From JBBSEZ01 sp038239195 (lineage in GTDB: Bacteria > Planctomycetota > Planctomycetia > Gemmatales > Gemmataceae), in the NCBI GenBank assembly GCA_038239195.1, contig JBBSEZ010000081.1, forward strand, positions 1 through 27,474: a stretch of 27,474 bases of DNA, in the 5' to 3' direction. The position numbers and the translations under genes were made by a program. Position 1 is the first letter of the stretch; each line of letters begins with the position of its first letter. The notes under the pieces are model-generated. The model searched no databases and was not told where the DNA came from. It saw only the letters and a list, made by a program, of their open reading frames with translations. Of the stretch, positions 1 to 7,837 are shown piece by piece.

Positions 1-69
1 AGACTCGGCCCACCCTACGAAAGCACCGCCCTGTCTCGGAACGTTATTTCCTTCCCGATCCCAAGCGAT

Positions 70-1455
70 TCACGGCTTCCGCAAATCGAGGCAGAGGACG
101 CGGGACTCGTCGCGCAGGTAGAGCAGCCCCTCGGCGAAGGCGGGGGACGCCCAGCAGGGCTTGGTCTTGAAGGGCCGGGCGCGGGCGACGGGCGCAAAGT
201 GTTCGGGAGAGGCGGGCGCCAGGGCGAGGCGGCCATCGTCGCCGAAGACGAGGAGGTAGTCGTTGAGGCGCAGCACCGAGCCCTTGCCGAAGCCGCGCCT
301 TCGCCACTGGACCTTCCCGGTGCGCAGGTCGAGGCAGGTCAGGTCGCGCTTCTCGTCGGGGCCGTAGAGGTAATCGCCGCACCGCACCGGGCTGGCGAAA
401 TGGCAGCAGAAGACGTTCGTCTCGTAGGCGGCCCGGGCGGTGAACGCTCCCCCGTCCTTCTGGATCTTCACCAGGGCGGAGCCCTTGTCGTAGCCGGATG
501 ACACGAACACGTAGTCGAGCGGGGCCTGCGCCGTGCCGCGGTGAACGATCAAGGGCGTGGCCGCGTTGACCTCGAACTTCGTCGCCCAGGGAAACTGCCA
601 GAGCAGCTCGCCGTTCCCCGGAGCGAGGCCGACGAGGCGATCGCCCAGGAAGCACACGAGCTGCCGGGTGCCGGCGAGCATGGCCAGGATCGGCGAGCTG
701 TAGCCGGTCGGCCCATCCTGGGCGCCCCACGCCAGTTTGCCGGTGAAGCGGTCGAACGCGGCGACGGCCTTGCCGCGGGCGCCCGTGATGGCATAGACCC
801 ATTTGCCATCGACCAGGGGCGAGCAGGCGAAGCCCCATTGGGCGATGGGCGCCTGGAGCTCGGCCAGGAAGTCCACCTCCCACTTCACCTTCCCGTCCTT
901 GGCGGTCAAGCACATCAACCGCCCGCGCGAGCTGAGGGCGTAGATCAGTTTGCCACTGTCGTCGAGGGTGGGAGTGGAGCGCGGCCCGGGGTAGGCGAAA
1001 CCGCGGCTGGCGTAGGTGTGGCGCCAGAGCTCCTTTCCCTTGATCGCGTCCCAGCAGACCAGGGCCTCTTCGCTTTCCGAAGGGGCGAGCAGCGTGTAGA
1101 GGCGCCCGCCGCCGACCGCGAAAGACGAATACCCGCCGCCTCCGGCCGCCTCCCACGCGACGGGCGGCCCGCCTTCGGGCCAGTCGGTGCGCAGGTTGTC
1201 GCAGCGCACGAAGCCATCGCGGTTGGGCCCGCGCCACTGAGGCCAGGGCAGCGCCAGTTTGGCCTCGGGCGCTTCCTCGCGACCGGCCCCCTGTAGTTCG
1301 TCGAGAAGGGCCTCATCGCCCTTGAAGCGATCGCGGGCGGCGAACAGCATTTGATAGGCGATGAGCCCGCCGAAGACGAGCAGCAGCGCGCCGACCAGCC
1401 AGAAGACGACGCGCCCCGTTCGCCGGGAAGAATGGCCCGCTTCTCGCAGCAGCAT
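70..1455 (-). CDS. Membrane-anchored PQQ-like beta-propeller protein
   Basis: A 461-residue protein. I chose the ATG at 1455 because GGAGAG lies 7 bases upstream; the frame is open further, to 1518, without a comparable site. Residues about 16-38 form one strongly hydrophobic segment after an Arg-rich N-terminus, predicting a type II anchor with the rest outside the cytoplasm. A WPQWRGPNRDG motif at residues 71-81 is the usual opening of planctomycete PQQ-like repeat proteins. The remainder carries repeated blade-like motifs ending in patterns such as LYTLLAPSES, LICALSS-type strands and WRRRGFGKGS. Family knowledge: these quinoprotein-like propellers generally lack proven PQQ binding and often act as extracytoplasmic scaffold or binding proteins. 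No enzyme residues can be assigned. It is divergent from prpB, with about 130 bases between the starts. Confidence 0.85.
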   Translation of the reverse strand: MLLREAGHSSRRTGRVVFWLVGALLLVFGGLIAYQMLFAARDRFKGDEALLDELQGAGREEAPEAKLALPWPQWRGPNRDGFVRCDNLRTDWPEGGPPVAWEAAGGGGYSSFAVGGGRLYTLLAPSESEEALVCWDAIKGKELWRHTYASRGFAYPGPRSTPTLDDSGKLIYALSSRGRLMCLTAKDGKVKWEVDFLAELQAPIAQWGFACSPLVDGKWVYAITGARGKAVAAFDRFTGKLAWGAQDGPTGYSSPILAMLAGTRQLVCFLGDRLVGLAPGNGELLWQFPWATKFEVNAATPLIVHRGTAQAPLDYVFVSSGYDKGSALVKIQKDGGAFTARAAYETNVFCCHFASPVRCGDYLYGPDEKRDLTCLDLRTGKVQWRRRGFGKGSVLRLNDYLLVFGDDGRLALAPASPEHFAPVARARPFKTKPCWASPAFAEGLLYLRDESRVLCLDLRKP

Positions 1456-1583
1456 CGTGGCGCTCTCCGTTCGTTTCTCTGCCCTTGTCAATGGTAGACG
1501 GCGACCGAGAATAAGCAATTCAGGAGTCAGGGGCCTCGCGAAACGGCAAGCAAAACCTCTCGCGGGCCCCGCGGAGCAAACGC

Positions 1584-2459
1584 ATGGAACGACCGCAGGC
1601 CTCCCCCGGCCGGCGCTTGCGCGAGGCGTGGGCGGCCGAGCCGTTGATGGTGCCGGGCGTGTTCAACGCGCTCGTCGGCCGGATTGCCGAGCGCCTGGGC
1701 TACCGCGCGCTCTACCTGTCGGGGGCGGCGCTGTCGGCCTGTGCGGGGGTGCCCGACGTGGGGCTGCTGGGGCTGACCGAGTTCGCAAATGCGGCCCGGG
1801 AGATCGCGTCGGCCAGTTCCCTGCCTCTCCTTTGCGACGCCGACACGGGGTTCGGGGAGGCGTTGAACGTCGAGCGCACGGTGCGCCAGTTCGAGGCGGC
1901 GGGCGCGGCGGGGCTTCATCTGGAGGACCAGCAGTTGCCGAAGCGCTGCGGGCACCTCTCGGGCAAGGCGCTCGTCGAGCCAGAGGCGATGGCCGCCAAG
2001 GTGCGCGCCGCCGCCGCGGCGCGGCGCGACCGGGACTTCGTCATCGTAGCTCGCACCGATGCGCGGGGCCCGCTGGGGCTGGAGGAAGCGATCCGCCGCG
2101 CCCGGCTCTACGTCGAGGCCGGCGCCGACGCGATCTTCCCCGAGGCGCTCGAGAGCAAGGAAGAGCTGGCGGCGTTCGCGATGGCGCTGAGGCCGGTGCC
2201 CCTGCTGGCGAACATGACGGAGTTTGGCCGCAGCCCCAACCTCGATTTCGCGGAACTGGCGGAACTGGGCTATCGACTCGTCCTCTATCCGGTAACGGCG
2301 CTGCGATGCGCGTTGCGCGCCGCCGAGGCGGTCCTGGCCGACGTCCTGGCCAAGGGCCATCAGCGCGACAGCCTGGGGCAGATGCTGACGCGCCGCGAGC
2401 TCTACGATCTGCTGGATTACGAGGGCTTCGAGGCCCGCGATCGGGGCTACTTCGGCTGA
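1584..2459 (+). CDS. prpB: 2-methylisocitrate lyase (PEP mutase/isocitrate lyase superfamily)
   Basis: A 291-residue protein, the normal length for PrpB. It cleaves 2-methylisocitrate to pyruvate and succinate in the methylcitrate cycle for propionyl-CoA disposal. Residues 119-123 read KRCGH, the lyase signature carrying the catalytic Cys (C121). DADTGFGE near residues 85-92 supplies the Mg-binding acidic residues, and VARTDA near 152-157 is the next conserved barrel strand. The C-terminus TRRELYDLLDYEGFE is typical of the family. The ATG at 1584 follows GGAG with an 8-base spacer. The next gene, a citrate-synthase homologue 61 bases downstream on the same strand, supports PrpB over oxaloacetate hydrolase or PEP mutase. 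No prpD/acnD lies in the window. Confidence 0.9.
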   Translation: MERPQASPGRRLREAWAAEPLMVPGVFNALVGRIAERLGYRALYLSGAALSACAGVPDVGLLGLTEFANAAREIASASSLPLLCDADTGFGEALNVERTVRQFEAAGAAGLHLEDQQLPKRCGHLSGKALVEPEAMAAKVRAAAAARRDRDFVIVARTDARGPLGLEEAIRRARLYVEAGADAIFPEALESKEELAAFAMALRPVPLLANMTEFGRSPNLDFAELAELGYRLVLYPVTALRCALRAAEAVLADVLAKGHQRDSLGQMLTRRELYDLLDYEGFEARDRGYFG

Positions 2460-2520
2460 CGGACGTCGGATCGTTTCGCGACGCTTCGCAGAGGCGTCTT
2501 CGACTTCGGAGGGCGGTGCG

Positions 2521-3645
2521 ATGAGCGCGACGGAGATCTACTCGCCGGGGCTGGAGGGCGTGATCGCCGGGGAGACGGCGATCTCCACGGTGGCGGATGG
2601 GCTGTCCTACCGCGGCTACCCGGTGACGGAGCTGGCGGAGAAGGCGTCCTTCGACGAGGTGGCCTATCTGCTGCTGCACGGCGAGTTGCCGACGGCCCGG
2701 CAGTTGGCCGAGTTCGCGAGGCGCGTGGCGAGCGCGCGGCGCTTGCCGGGCCCGCTGCGCGACCTGCTGCGCGCGCTGCCGCGCGAGACGTCGCCAATGG
2801 ACGTGCTGCGCACGGCGGTGAGCGTGCTGTCGCACGATGACCCGGACGTGGCGGACAGCTCGCGCGAGGCGAACCTGCGCAAGGCGGAACGGCTGCTGGG
2901 GCAAATCCCGGTGGCGATCGCGGACCACTACCACCTGAGCAAGGGCCGCGAGCCGGTGTCGTCGCGCGAGGGCCTGTCGCACGCGGGCAACTTTCTCTAC
3001 CTGCTGCGCGGACGGGAGGCGAGCGCGGCGGAGGCGCGGGCGCTGGACGTTTCGCTGATCCTCTATGCGGAACACGAGCTGAACGCCTCGACGTTCACGG
3101 CGCGGGTGGTGACCTCGACGGAGTCGGACCTGCACTCGGCGGTGGTGGCGGCCATCGGGGCGCTCAAGGGAAGGCTGCACGGGGGGGCGAACGAGAAGGT
3201 GATGGACCTGCTGAAAGCGGCGGGGGGCCCGGACACGGCGGAGAAATGGCTGCGCGAGGCGCTGGCGCGGAAGGAGCGCGTGATGGGCTTCGGGCATCGG
3301 GTGTACAAGGCAGGCGACGTGCGCGCGGGGATCTTGAAGGCGTATGCGCGCCGGGCGGCGGAGGCGGCGGGCGAGTTGAAGTGGGAGGAGATGGCGGAGG
3401 TGTTCGAGCGGGTGCTGGCGGCGGAGAAGAACCTGCACCCGAACCTCGACTGGCCGGCCGGGCGCCTCTTCCACGCCCTGGGGCTGGAGGTGCCTCTGTA
3501 CACGCCGATCTTCGTGATGTCGCGGGTGGCGGGGTGGAGCGCCCACGTCATCGAGCAGGCGGCGCACAACCGACTGATTCGCCCGCGAGCGCGTTATACC
3601 GGGCCAGCGGCGCGGTCGGTGCGGCCACTGGCGGAGCGCGGATAA
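2521..3645 (+). CDS. prpC: 2-methylcitrate synthase / citrate synthase
   Basis: A 374-residue type II citrate-synthase fold protein. It condenses propionyl-CoA (or acetyl-CoA) with oxaloacetate. The catalytic triad is visible: His220 in the RLHGGANE motif, His259 in GFGHRVYK, and Asp310 in HPNLDWPAG. The N-terminus (GLEGVIAGETAISTV..GLSYRGYPV) and the C-terminal Arg-rich YTGP stretch match methylcitrate synthases and short bacterial citrate synthases. The ATG is preceded by GGAGGG with a 7-base spacer. Placement directly after prpB favours the methylcitrate-cycle role, but citrate synthase activity cannot be excluded from sequence. Codon use is extremely GC-rich (many gcg and gag codons), like the other region-1 genes. 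Confidence 0.88.
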   Translation: MSATEIYSPGLEGVIAGETAISTVADGLSYRGYPVTELAEKASFDEVAYLLLHGELPTARQLAEFARRVASARRLPGPLRDLLRALPRETSPMDVLRTAVSVLSHDDPDVADSSREANLRKAERLLGQIPVAIADHYHLSKGREPVSSREGLSHAGNFLYLLRGREASAAEARALDVSLILYAEHELNASTFTARVVTSTESDLHSAVVAAIGALKGRLHGGANEKVMDLLKAAGGPDTAEKWLREALARKERVMGFGHRVYKAGDVRAGILKAYARRAAEAAGELKWEEMAEVFERVLAAEKNLHPNLDWPAGRLFHALGLEVPLYTPIFVMSRVAGWSAHVIEQAAHNRLIRPRARYTGPAARSVRPLAERG

Positions 3646-3749
3646 AAAGAAATGCGGGGCCTTGACGGAGGAGCGGGGTTAAGTTACAGGAGAGCATTCG
3701 AGTAATCTGGGCAAGCCAGGCAGGCGACGTGGTTGGGAGGTGTCCGGTC

Positions 3750-4772
3750 GTGCGCAACATTCGCTATCTCGCATTCCTCTTGGTTGGCCTCGTCGCGGTG
3801 TTGGCAGGGACGGGCCCCGGCTTGACGCAACCCGGCCCGGGCGGGCGGGGCGGGTTCGACCCGAGCAAGATCTTTGACCGCTACGCGACCGGCCCGGACG
3901 TGGTGGACGTCGCCAAGGTCCCCGAAGCGACGTGGGAGCGCTCGCGGAGGATGGACCCGCAGGCGAAGGAGAACATGCTGGCCTTCCTGGAGAAGAAGGG
4001 CGTGAAGAACGGCCAGTTCACGCGCGCTCTGTTCTCCGAGTACATGGAAGGGCGAATGGCGGCGTTCCGGGCCAAGAAGGGGGGCGGCCCTCCTCCTGCC
4101 CCGGTCGTCCCCGGCGCCCCCGGAGCGGCCCCGCCCGCCGCCGCCCCACCCGGGGCGGCCCCGTCGCCCGCCGCCGAGGCGAAAATGCTGGAAGACGCCA
4201 AGAACTGGTTCAACTCGATGGACAAGAACAAGGACGGGGTGCTGGACAAGGAGGAGGTGGGCCGATCGCGGATCGCGCGCGATTGGGACCGCTGGGACAA
4301 GAACAAGGACGGCAAGATCCAGTTCGACGAGTACCTGGAATACTTCAAAGACCAGCAAGCGCGTCGAGCCCAGAACAACTGGGGCCCGGGCGGCGGGCAG
4401 CCGGAGCCTCCCCCCGTGGAAGAGGAGAAGCGGCCCACGGTGTACCGCATCGGCAACATGCCGAAGGAACTGCCCACGTGGTTCGCGGAGCTCGACAGCG
4501 ACAAGGACGGCCAGGTGGGGTTGTACGAGTGGAAGGCGAAGGGCCGGCCGGTGACCGAGTTCCTGGCGATGGACCTGAACGGCGACGGCTTCATCACGGT
4601 CGAAGAGATGTTGCGCTACCAGAAGGCGCAGGCGCCGAAGGACGGCGCGACGGCCTCGACGCCGGGCTCTTCGCCGGGGCAGCCCTCCCTTCGCCCCGGC
4701 CCAGGCGGTGGTCGGCCGGCCTGGGGCGGGATGGGCAAGGGCAAGGGCGGTCGGGGCAAGCGCGACGAGTGA
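3750..4772 (+). CDS. Secreted EF-hand protein with proline-rich linker
   Basis: A 340-residue protein. I chose the GTG at 3750 because GGGAGG at 3735-3740 fits it; an in-frame GTG at 3729 has no such site. Residues 1-25 form a signal peptide (basic start, then a Leu/Val-rich core ending before TQPGPGG). Residues about 112-142 are a Pro/Ala linker. Four canonical calcium loops of 12 residues begin at D158 (DKNKDGVLDKEE), D183 (DKNKDGKIQFDE), D249 (DSDKDGQVGLYE) and D275 (DLNGDGFITVEE). They make two EF-hand pairs separated by another Pro-rich stretch. The tail is Gly/Lys/Arg-rich. Such proteins are common in planctomycetes, where they are thought to bind calcium outside the cytoplasm. No enzymatic domain is visible. 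It stands alone, ending in a strong hairpin. Confidence 0.85.
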   Translation: MRNIRYLAFLLVGLVAVLAGTGPGLTQPGPGGRGGFDPSKIFDRYATGPDVVDVAKVPEATWERSRRMDPQAKENMLAFLEKKGVKNGQFTRALFSEYMEGRMAAFRAKKGGGPPPAPVVPGAPGAAPPAAAPPGAAPSPAAEAKMLEDAKNWFNSMDKNKDGVLDKEEVGRSRIARDWDRWDKNKDGKIQFDEYLEYFKDQQARRAQNNWGPGGGQPEPPPVEEEKRPTVYRIGNMPKELPTWFAELDSDKDGQVGLYEWKAKGRPVTEFLAMDLNGDGFITVEEMLRYQKAQAPKDGATASTPGSSPGQPSLRPGPGGGRPAWGGMGKGKGGRGKRDE

Positions 4773-4796
4773 GCGCAGGCCCCCGCTGCTCGAACC

Positions 4797-4832
4797 ATCG
4801 CCCGCCCGATCCGAACTGATCGGGCGGGCGAT
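4797..4832. terminator. Perfect 15-bp stem hairpin after the EF-hand gene
   Basis: Arms 4797-4811 and 4818-4832 are perfectly complementary (15 bp, almost all G-C apart from the ends) around a 6-base loop, CGAACT. It lies 24 bases after the stop of the EF-hand gene. The following bases are GTGTCCTTGGG, so the U-run of a classic intrinsic terminator is weak or absent. The hairpin is certain from sequence; termination is inferred from position. Confidence 0.75.
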
Positions 4833-4903
4833 GTGTCCTTGGGGGAAGGGAAGGGCAACCTTGACAGGGGGAGGCGGCGCGATTAGTTTAGCAAAGGACG
4901 TGG

Positions 4904-4974
4904 TGGGGAATAGTGTAACGGTAGCACAACTGACTCTGGATCAGTTAGTCTAGGTTCAAATCCTAGTTCCCCAG
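4904..4974 (+). tRNA. tRNA-Gln (anticodon CTG)
   Basis: A 71-base cloverleaf folds without mismatches. Acceptor stem TGGGGAA/TTCCCCA; D stem GTG/CAC with loop TAACGGTAG; anticodon stem ACTGA/TCAGT with loop CTCTGGA giving anticodon CTG (reads CAG, Gln); variable loop TAGT; T stem CTAGG/CCTAG with loop TTCAAAT; discriminator G at 4974. The layout closely matches bacterial tRNA-Gln. CCA is not encoded (CTT follows). The DNA style changes immediately downstream, so this may be the integration site of the accessory region. Confidence 0.97.
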
Positions 4975-5156
4975 CTTCAAGGGCCGGCTAGCCGACGTCG
5001 TCCTCGAGGACGTGCTGGAAGTCAAGCCCCTGGTCGGGCAGAGTGCCGCGGAGCAACGCCGGACGCGGATTGATGCCTTCGCCAGGTGCGGGGCCTTTTC
5101 CTGCCTGGACGGCAGTCGGCGGCGGAGAGCGTATCGCCAGCGTGGCCGCAGGCCCG

Positions 5157-5555
5157 CTACCGCTCGCCCTCCACGGCCCGCAGAAAAAACTCGACCTCCT
5201 CCGCGGTGTAGCCCTCGCGCCTGGCCCTTCGGCGGAACACGTCCTCCCTGCTGTCGTGGATGTTGCGGGCATCGCCCGGCCCCGATAGCGTCCGCGGTCG
5301 GGACTCGTCCCACAGGACACGAAGCAGGGCCGGCCTCTGAGAGACGAGGAACGCCTCGACATCCTCCCGCGCGTGGCCCTCGGCAGTGGCGAGCCGGGCG
5401 AACACCGCCTCGCGGGCCTCGATCCGGAGCCCCATCCCTTCCAGGACGTGGAACTGCGCCCGAGACTGCCCCCACAGGGCCCCGAGCCGTGCCGCACGTC
5501 GCTCGTCCGCGCCGCCATCCTTCTCGGTCTCGCGTTCTTCTCGTTCTTCGTCCAT
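5157..5555 (-). CDS. Hypothetical charged protein
   Basis: A 132-residue protein of unrecognised family. The ATG at 5555 has an excellent ribosome site, GGAGGTGA 6 bases upstream, which is the main argument that this is a real gene. It is very rich in Glu and Arg, opens with an acidic/basic stretch (MDEEREERETEKDGG), and contains two similar segments, RLATAEGHAREDVEAFL and RRARREGYTAEEVEFFLR. Each is a short Arg/Glu helix followed by a Gly-[HY]-x-x-E-[DE]-V-E-x-F-L motif. This is probably an internal duplication of a small helical unit spaced about 50 residues apart. No membrane segment or Cys motif is seen. It is the first gene after the tRNA. Confidence 0.7.
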   Translation of the reverse strand: MDEEREERETEKDGGADERRAARLGALWGQSRAQFHVLEGMGLRIEAREAVFARLATAEGHAREDVEAFLVSQRPALLRVLWDESRPRTLSGPGDARNIHDSREDVFRRRARREGYTAEEVEFFLRAVEGER

Positions 5556-5857
5556 TTGCAGTCACCTCCGACCAAAGGCCGTCGCGCCCCTTCTCCGGGC
5601 GCCTCGCCTTGGCGGATGGGGCACCCGTTGGTTATACCTGCCCGTCGGAACTGGCGAAAGAAGCTGCCCCGTGAACCTGCCAGGGCGCTGGAAATCTGAG
5701 ATTGATAGGGGAGGCCCGGCGACGTCCTTCGAGGTCGTGAACTACAACGTCCTGGCGACGACGTCCCTGGGCAGGGACGACGAGGCGGGCCAACCACGGC
5801 GGCACCCGCAGCAGTTCGTCAAGTTGCTGCGGTCCTTCGGCGGCGAGGGCTGACCTA
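5556..5857. other. Interval without a supported gene
   Basis: About 300 bases between a minus-strand start and a minus-strand stop. A plus-strand frame ending at 5853 reads FEVVNYNVLATTSLGRDDE and looks protein-like over its last 45 codons, but no start or ribosome site fits. It may be the tail of a decayed gene. I see no RNA gene or repeat. Confidence 0.4.
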
Positions 5858-6133
5858 CTAACCAGCCGCCCCTGGCAGGCCACCTTGGTCCTGGCCCTCA
5901 TCGGCCTGCCGCTCGACACCGATGAACCGTCCATTGGTTCGGTCGAGAACCAACGTGAACTCCGAGTTGGGCATCCGAAGGTCGAATGGAACGAGATCCA
6001 TCGGAATATCATGGGGCATGCCCCCATCAGCCATACCGAGCCCATACCCGACGAACACCGTCAGGTATCCAGGGCGAAGGCAAGCCAGCACCTTCGCAGG
6101 AGTTTGGAGGATGGTTTCAGGCTCGCTGCTCAT
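5858..6133 (-). CDS. Hypothetical small protein coupled to the truncated yjbQ copy
   Basis: A 91-residue protein of unrecognised family. The ATG at 6133 lies 2 bases after the stop of the upstream yjbQ-like gene and has GGGGAG 5 bases before it, so translation is probably coupled. The N-terminal half is moderately hydrophobic (PAKVLACLRPGYLTVFVGYGLGMADGG), followed by IPMDLVPFDLRMPNSEFTLVLDRTNGRFIGVER, a pattern of alternating strands ending in a beta-hairpin. No known catalytic motif or signal peptide is seen. It depends on the same promoter as the damaged yjbQ gene, so its expression may be altered. Confidence 0.65.
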   Translation of the reverse strand: MSSEPETILQTPAKVLACLRPGYLTVFVGYGLGMADGGMPHDIPMDLVPFDLRMPNSEFTLVLDRTNGRFIGVERQADEGQDQGGLPGAAG

Positions 6134-6135
6134 GG

Positions 6136-6465
6136 CTACTCCCCGATGACCTTGACCAGCACCCGCTTGGGGCGGTGGCCGTCGAACTCGCCGTAGAAAA
6201 TCTGCTCCCACGGGCCGAAGTCGAGCTTCCCCTTCGTGATGGCGACGACGACCTCCCGACCCATGATCTGCCGCTTGATGTGAGCGTCGCCGTTGTCCTC
6301 GCCGGTGCGGTTGTGTTGGTAGGTCTGCGGCGAGGGGTCGAACGGCGCCAGCCTCTCCAGCCACTTCTTGTAGTCGGCGTGCAGCCCCGCCTCGTCGTCG
6401 TTGATGAACACCGATGCAGTGATATGCATCGCGTTCACCAGACATCGTTGCGTCCTTGTTGACAC
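6136..6465 (-). pseudogene. YjbQ-family (UPF0047) gene lacking its N-terminus
   Basis: The frame encodes about 101 residues alignable with the intact copy at 6754-7176 (roughly 80% identical by eye), including MHITASVF, NRTGEDNGDAH and the C-terminal LDFGPWEQIFYGEFDG block. Alignment stops at LVNAMHI. The first 38 or so residues present in the paralogue are replaced by eight unrelated codons and the frame runs out at 6465. The family (YjbQ, secondary thiamine-phosphate synthase-like) needs the N-terminal strands for its trimeric fold, so this copy is probably inactive. A plus-strand recombinase-like frame begins exactly where homology ends (about 6440). The downstream gene overlaps its ribosome site with this stop. 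Confidence 0.75.
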
Positions 6466-6707
6466 GGCGCTACCCGGTCCCGGAGAAGCAGCCGAAACCC
6501 CGCAAGAAGCTCATCCCCGCCAGCCTGGCCGGCTTCTACCGCCCCGTTCGCAAGGCCATCAGCCGGTTCCAGGCCGAAGGCAAGACGCTGGCGGAGGTCT
6601 GCGAGGCCCTGAACGCCGCCGGCTTCCGTACCCGAACCGGACTGCCCTTCAGGCATTCCGTGCAGATCATCAAGATCGTCCGCAGCTTCCCGGTGGAAGC
6701 GGACTGA
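6456..6707 (+). CDS. Recombinase-domain-like fragment
   Basis: A frame of up to 83 codons with no ATG; the first possible start is TTG at 6456 without a ribosome site. The C-terminal half reads AISRFQAEGKTLAEVCEALN followed by AAGFRTRTGLPFRHSVQIIK. This resembles the 'Recombinase' domain of large serine recombinases (pattern: IARxLNxxGIxTRxGxxWxxxxVxxIL). The catalytic resolvase domain is absent. It is probably a remnant, or a stand-alone HTH protein; its 5' end sits at the point where the adjacent yjbQ copy is broken. Function cannot be inferred. Confidence 0.4.
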   Translation: MLTRRYPVPEKQPKPRKKLIPASLAGFYRPVRKAISRFQAEGKTLAEVCEALNAAGFRTRTGLPFRHSVQIIKIVRSFPVEAD

Positions 6708-6753
6708 ACAGGGGAACAGAAGGGCCAGGGCAGTCCGCTCAGGCCCGACGCTT

Positions 6754-7176
<423 letters not shown>

Positions 7177-7197
7177 CGGCGTTACCAGAAGGGGTGC

Positions 7198-7228
7198 GTC
7201 GGACGACCGCCACGGGGCTTCGTCCGAC
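7198..7228. promoter_or_regulatory. 9-bp inverted repeat upstream of yjbQ (possible operator)
   Basis: Arms GTCGGACGA (7198-7206) and TCGTCCGAC (7220-7228) are perfectly complementary around 13 bases. The dyad lies 21 bases upstream of the yjbQ start in the divergent interval before the gene at 7372. It could be a repressor site or an mRNA hairpin; no factor can be named. Confidence 0.4.
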
Positions 7229-7371
7229 CAGCGTTCGTGTTTTCCACCATCAGATTGACTACGAGGCCCCTCCTTTGGGGACAACTGGCGGTCCAGGCCA
7301 GCCTGGAGGATATTGCGGGCAATCACCCACCCCGGTAGAATCGCACCAATGCCGCTGGAATAGGGGGAGCC

Positions 7372-7671
7372 ATGAGGATACCACAGCCGGGGAACGGTTC
7401 GGGGAAGTTCGATGTCGGCGTCCATGACATGGGCGGATGGGTCAGGGTGATCGCCGGAGGGACCGCCCCGCAGGACGGCAACCTGCCCTTCTGCCTGGCC
7501 CACCGGCTCTCGCACTGGCTCCGGGAGAACGCCCACCTGCGGCTGCTGTGCGTCGTGCCGATCAGCAAGGACGGCAACACCGTCGAACTGCAAGCCTGGT
7601 ACGAGCAGCACATCTTCCGGGACATCAGCCCGCTGGCGCAGCAGCCCCCTGGCGGGAAAGCCGAGGAGTGA
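7372..7671 (+). CDS. Hypothetical protein
   Basis: A 99-residue protein, family not recognised. The ATG at 7372 follows an AGGGGGAG purine run very close upstream. The sequence has a compact alpha/beta look: FDVGVHDMGGWVRVIAGG, a helix with LAHRLSHWLRENAHLRLLC, a strand VVPISKDGNTVELQAWYEQH, and a polar tail. No signal peptide or Cys pair is seen. It precedes the PfpI gene by 134 bases on the same strand and may be transcribed with it. Confidence 0.65.
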   Translation: MRIPQPGNGSGKFDVGVHDMGGWVRVIAGGTAPQDGNLPFCLAHRLSHWLRENAHLRLLCVVPISKDGNTVELQAWYEQHIFRDISPLAQQPPGGKAEE

Positions 7672-7726
7672 CCGAGCGTGGGCCGAGTGGTGGCGGGGTG
7701 AAGCGTTCGCCGCCGTGCCGGCCCCA

Positions 7727-7763
7727 GAGGGATGACCGTGCCCGCAATCCGCACCCTTGCCAT
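7727..7763 (+). repeat. 37-bp direct repeat, upstream copy
   Basis: Bases 7727-7763 are identical to 7801-7837, offset by 74 bases. The repeated unit covers the ribosome-site region and first ten codons of the PfpI gene. This upstream copy opens a 25-codon mini-ORF (ATG 7732, TGA 7807-7809) whose stop overlaps the true PfpI start as ATGA. Confidence 0.9.
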
Positions 7764-7800
7764 GACTCACCGACTGATGTGCAGTCTTTCAGGGACAACG

Positions 7801-7837
7801 GAGGGATGACCGTGCCCGCAATCCGCACCCTTGCCAT
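7801..7837 (+). repeat. 37-bp direct repeat, downstream copy (true PfpI start)
   Basis: Identical to 7727-7763. It contains the PfpI ATG at 7806 and the codons for MTVPAIRTLA. The sequences diverge immediately after the shared CAT. Confidence 0.9.

Noticed and set aside
2041..3567. A 508-codon open frame on the minus strand
   Set aside because: It is antisense to prpB and prpC, which have full catalytic motifs.
4988..5120. A minus-strand tail LLRGTLPDQGLDFQHVLEDDVG directly after the tRNA
   Set aside because: It looks like a protein C-terminus but has no start, ribosome site or recognisable family; too little to call a gene.
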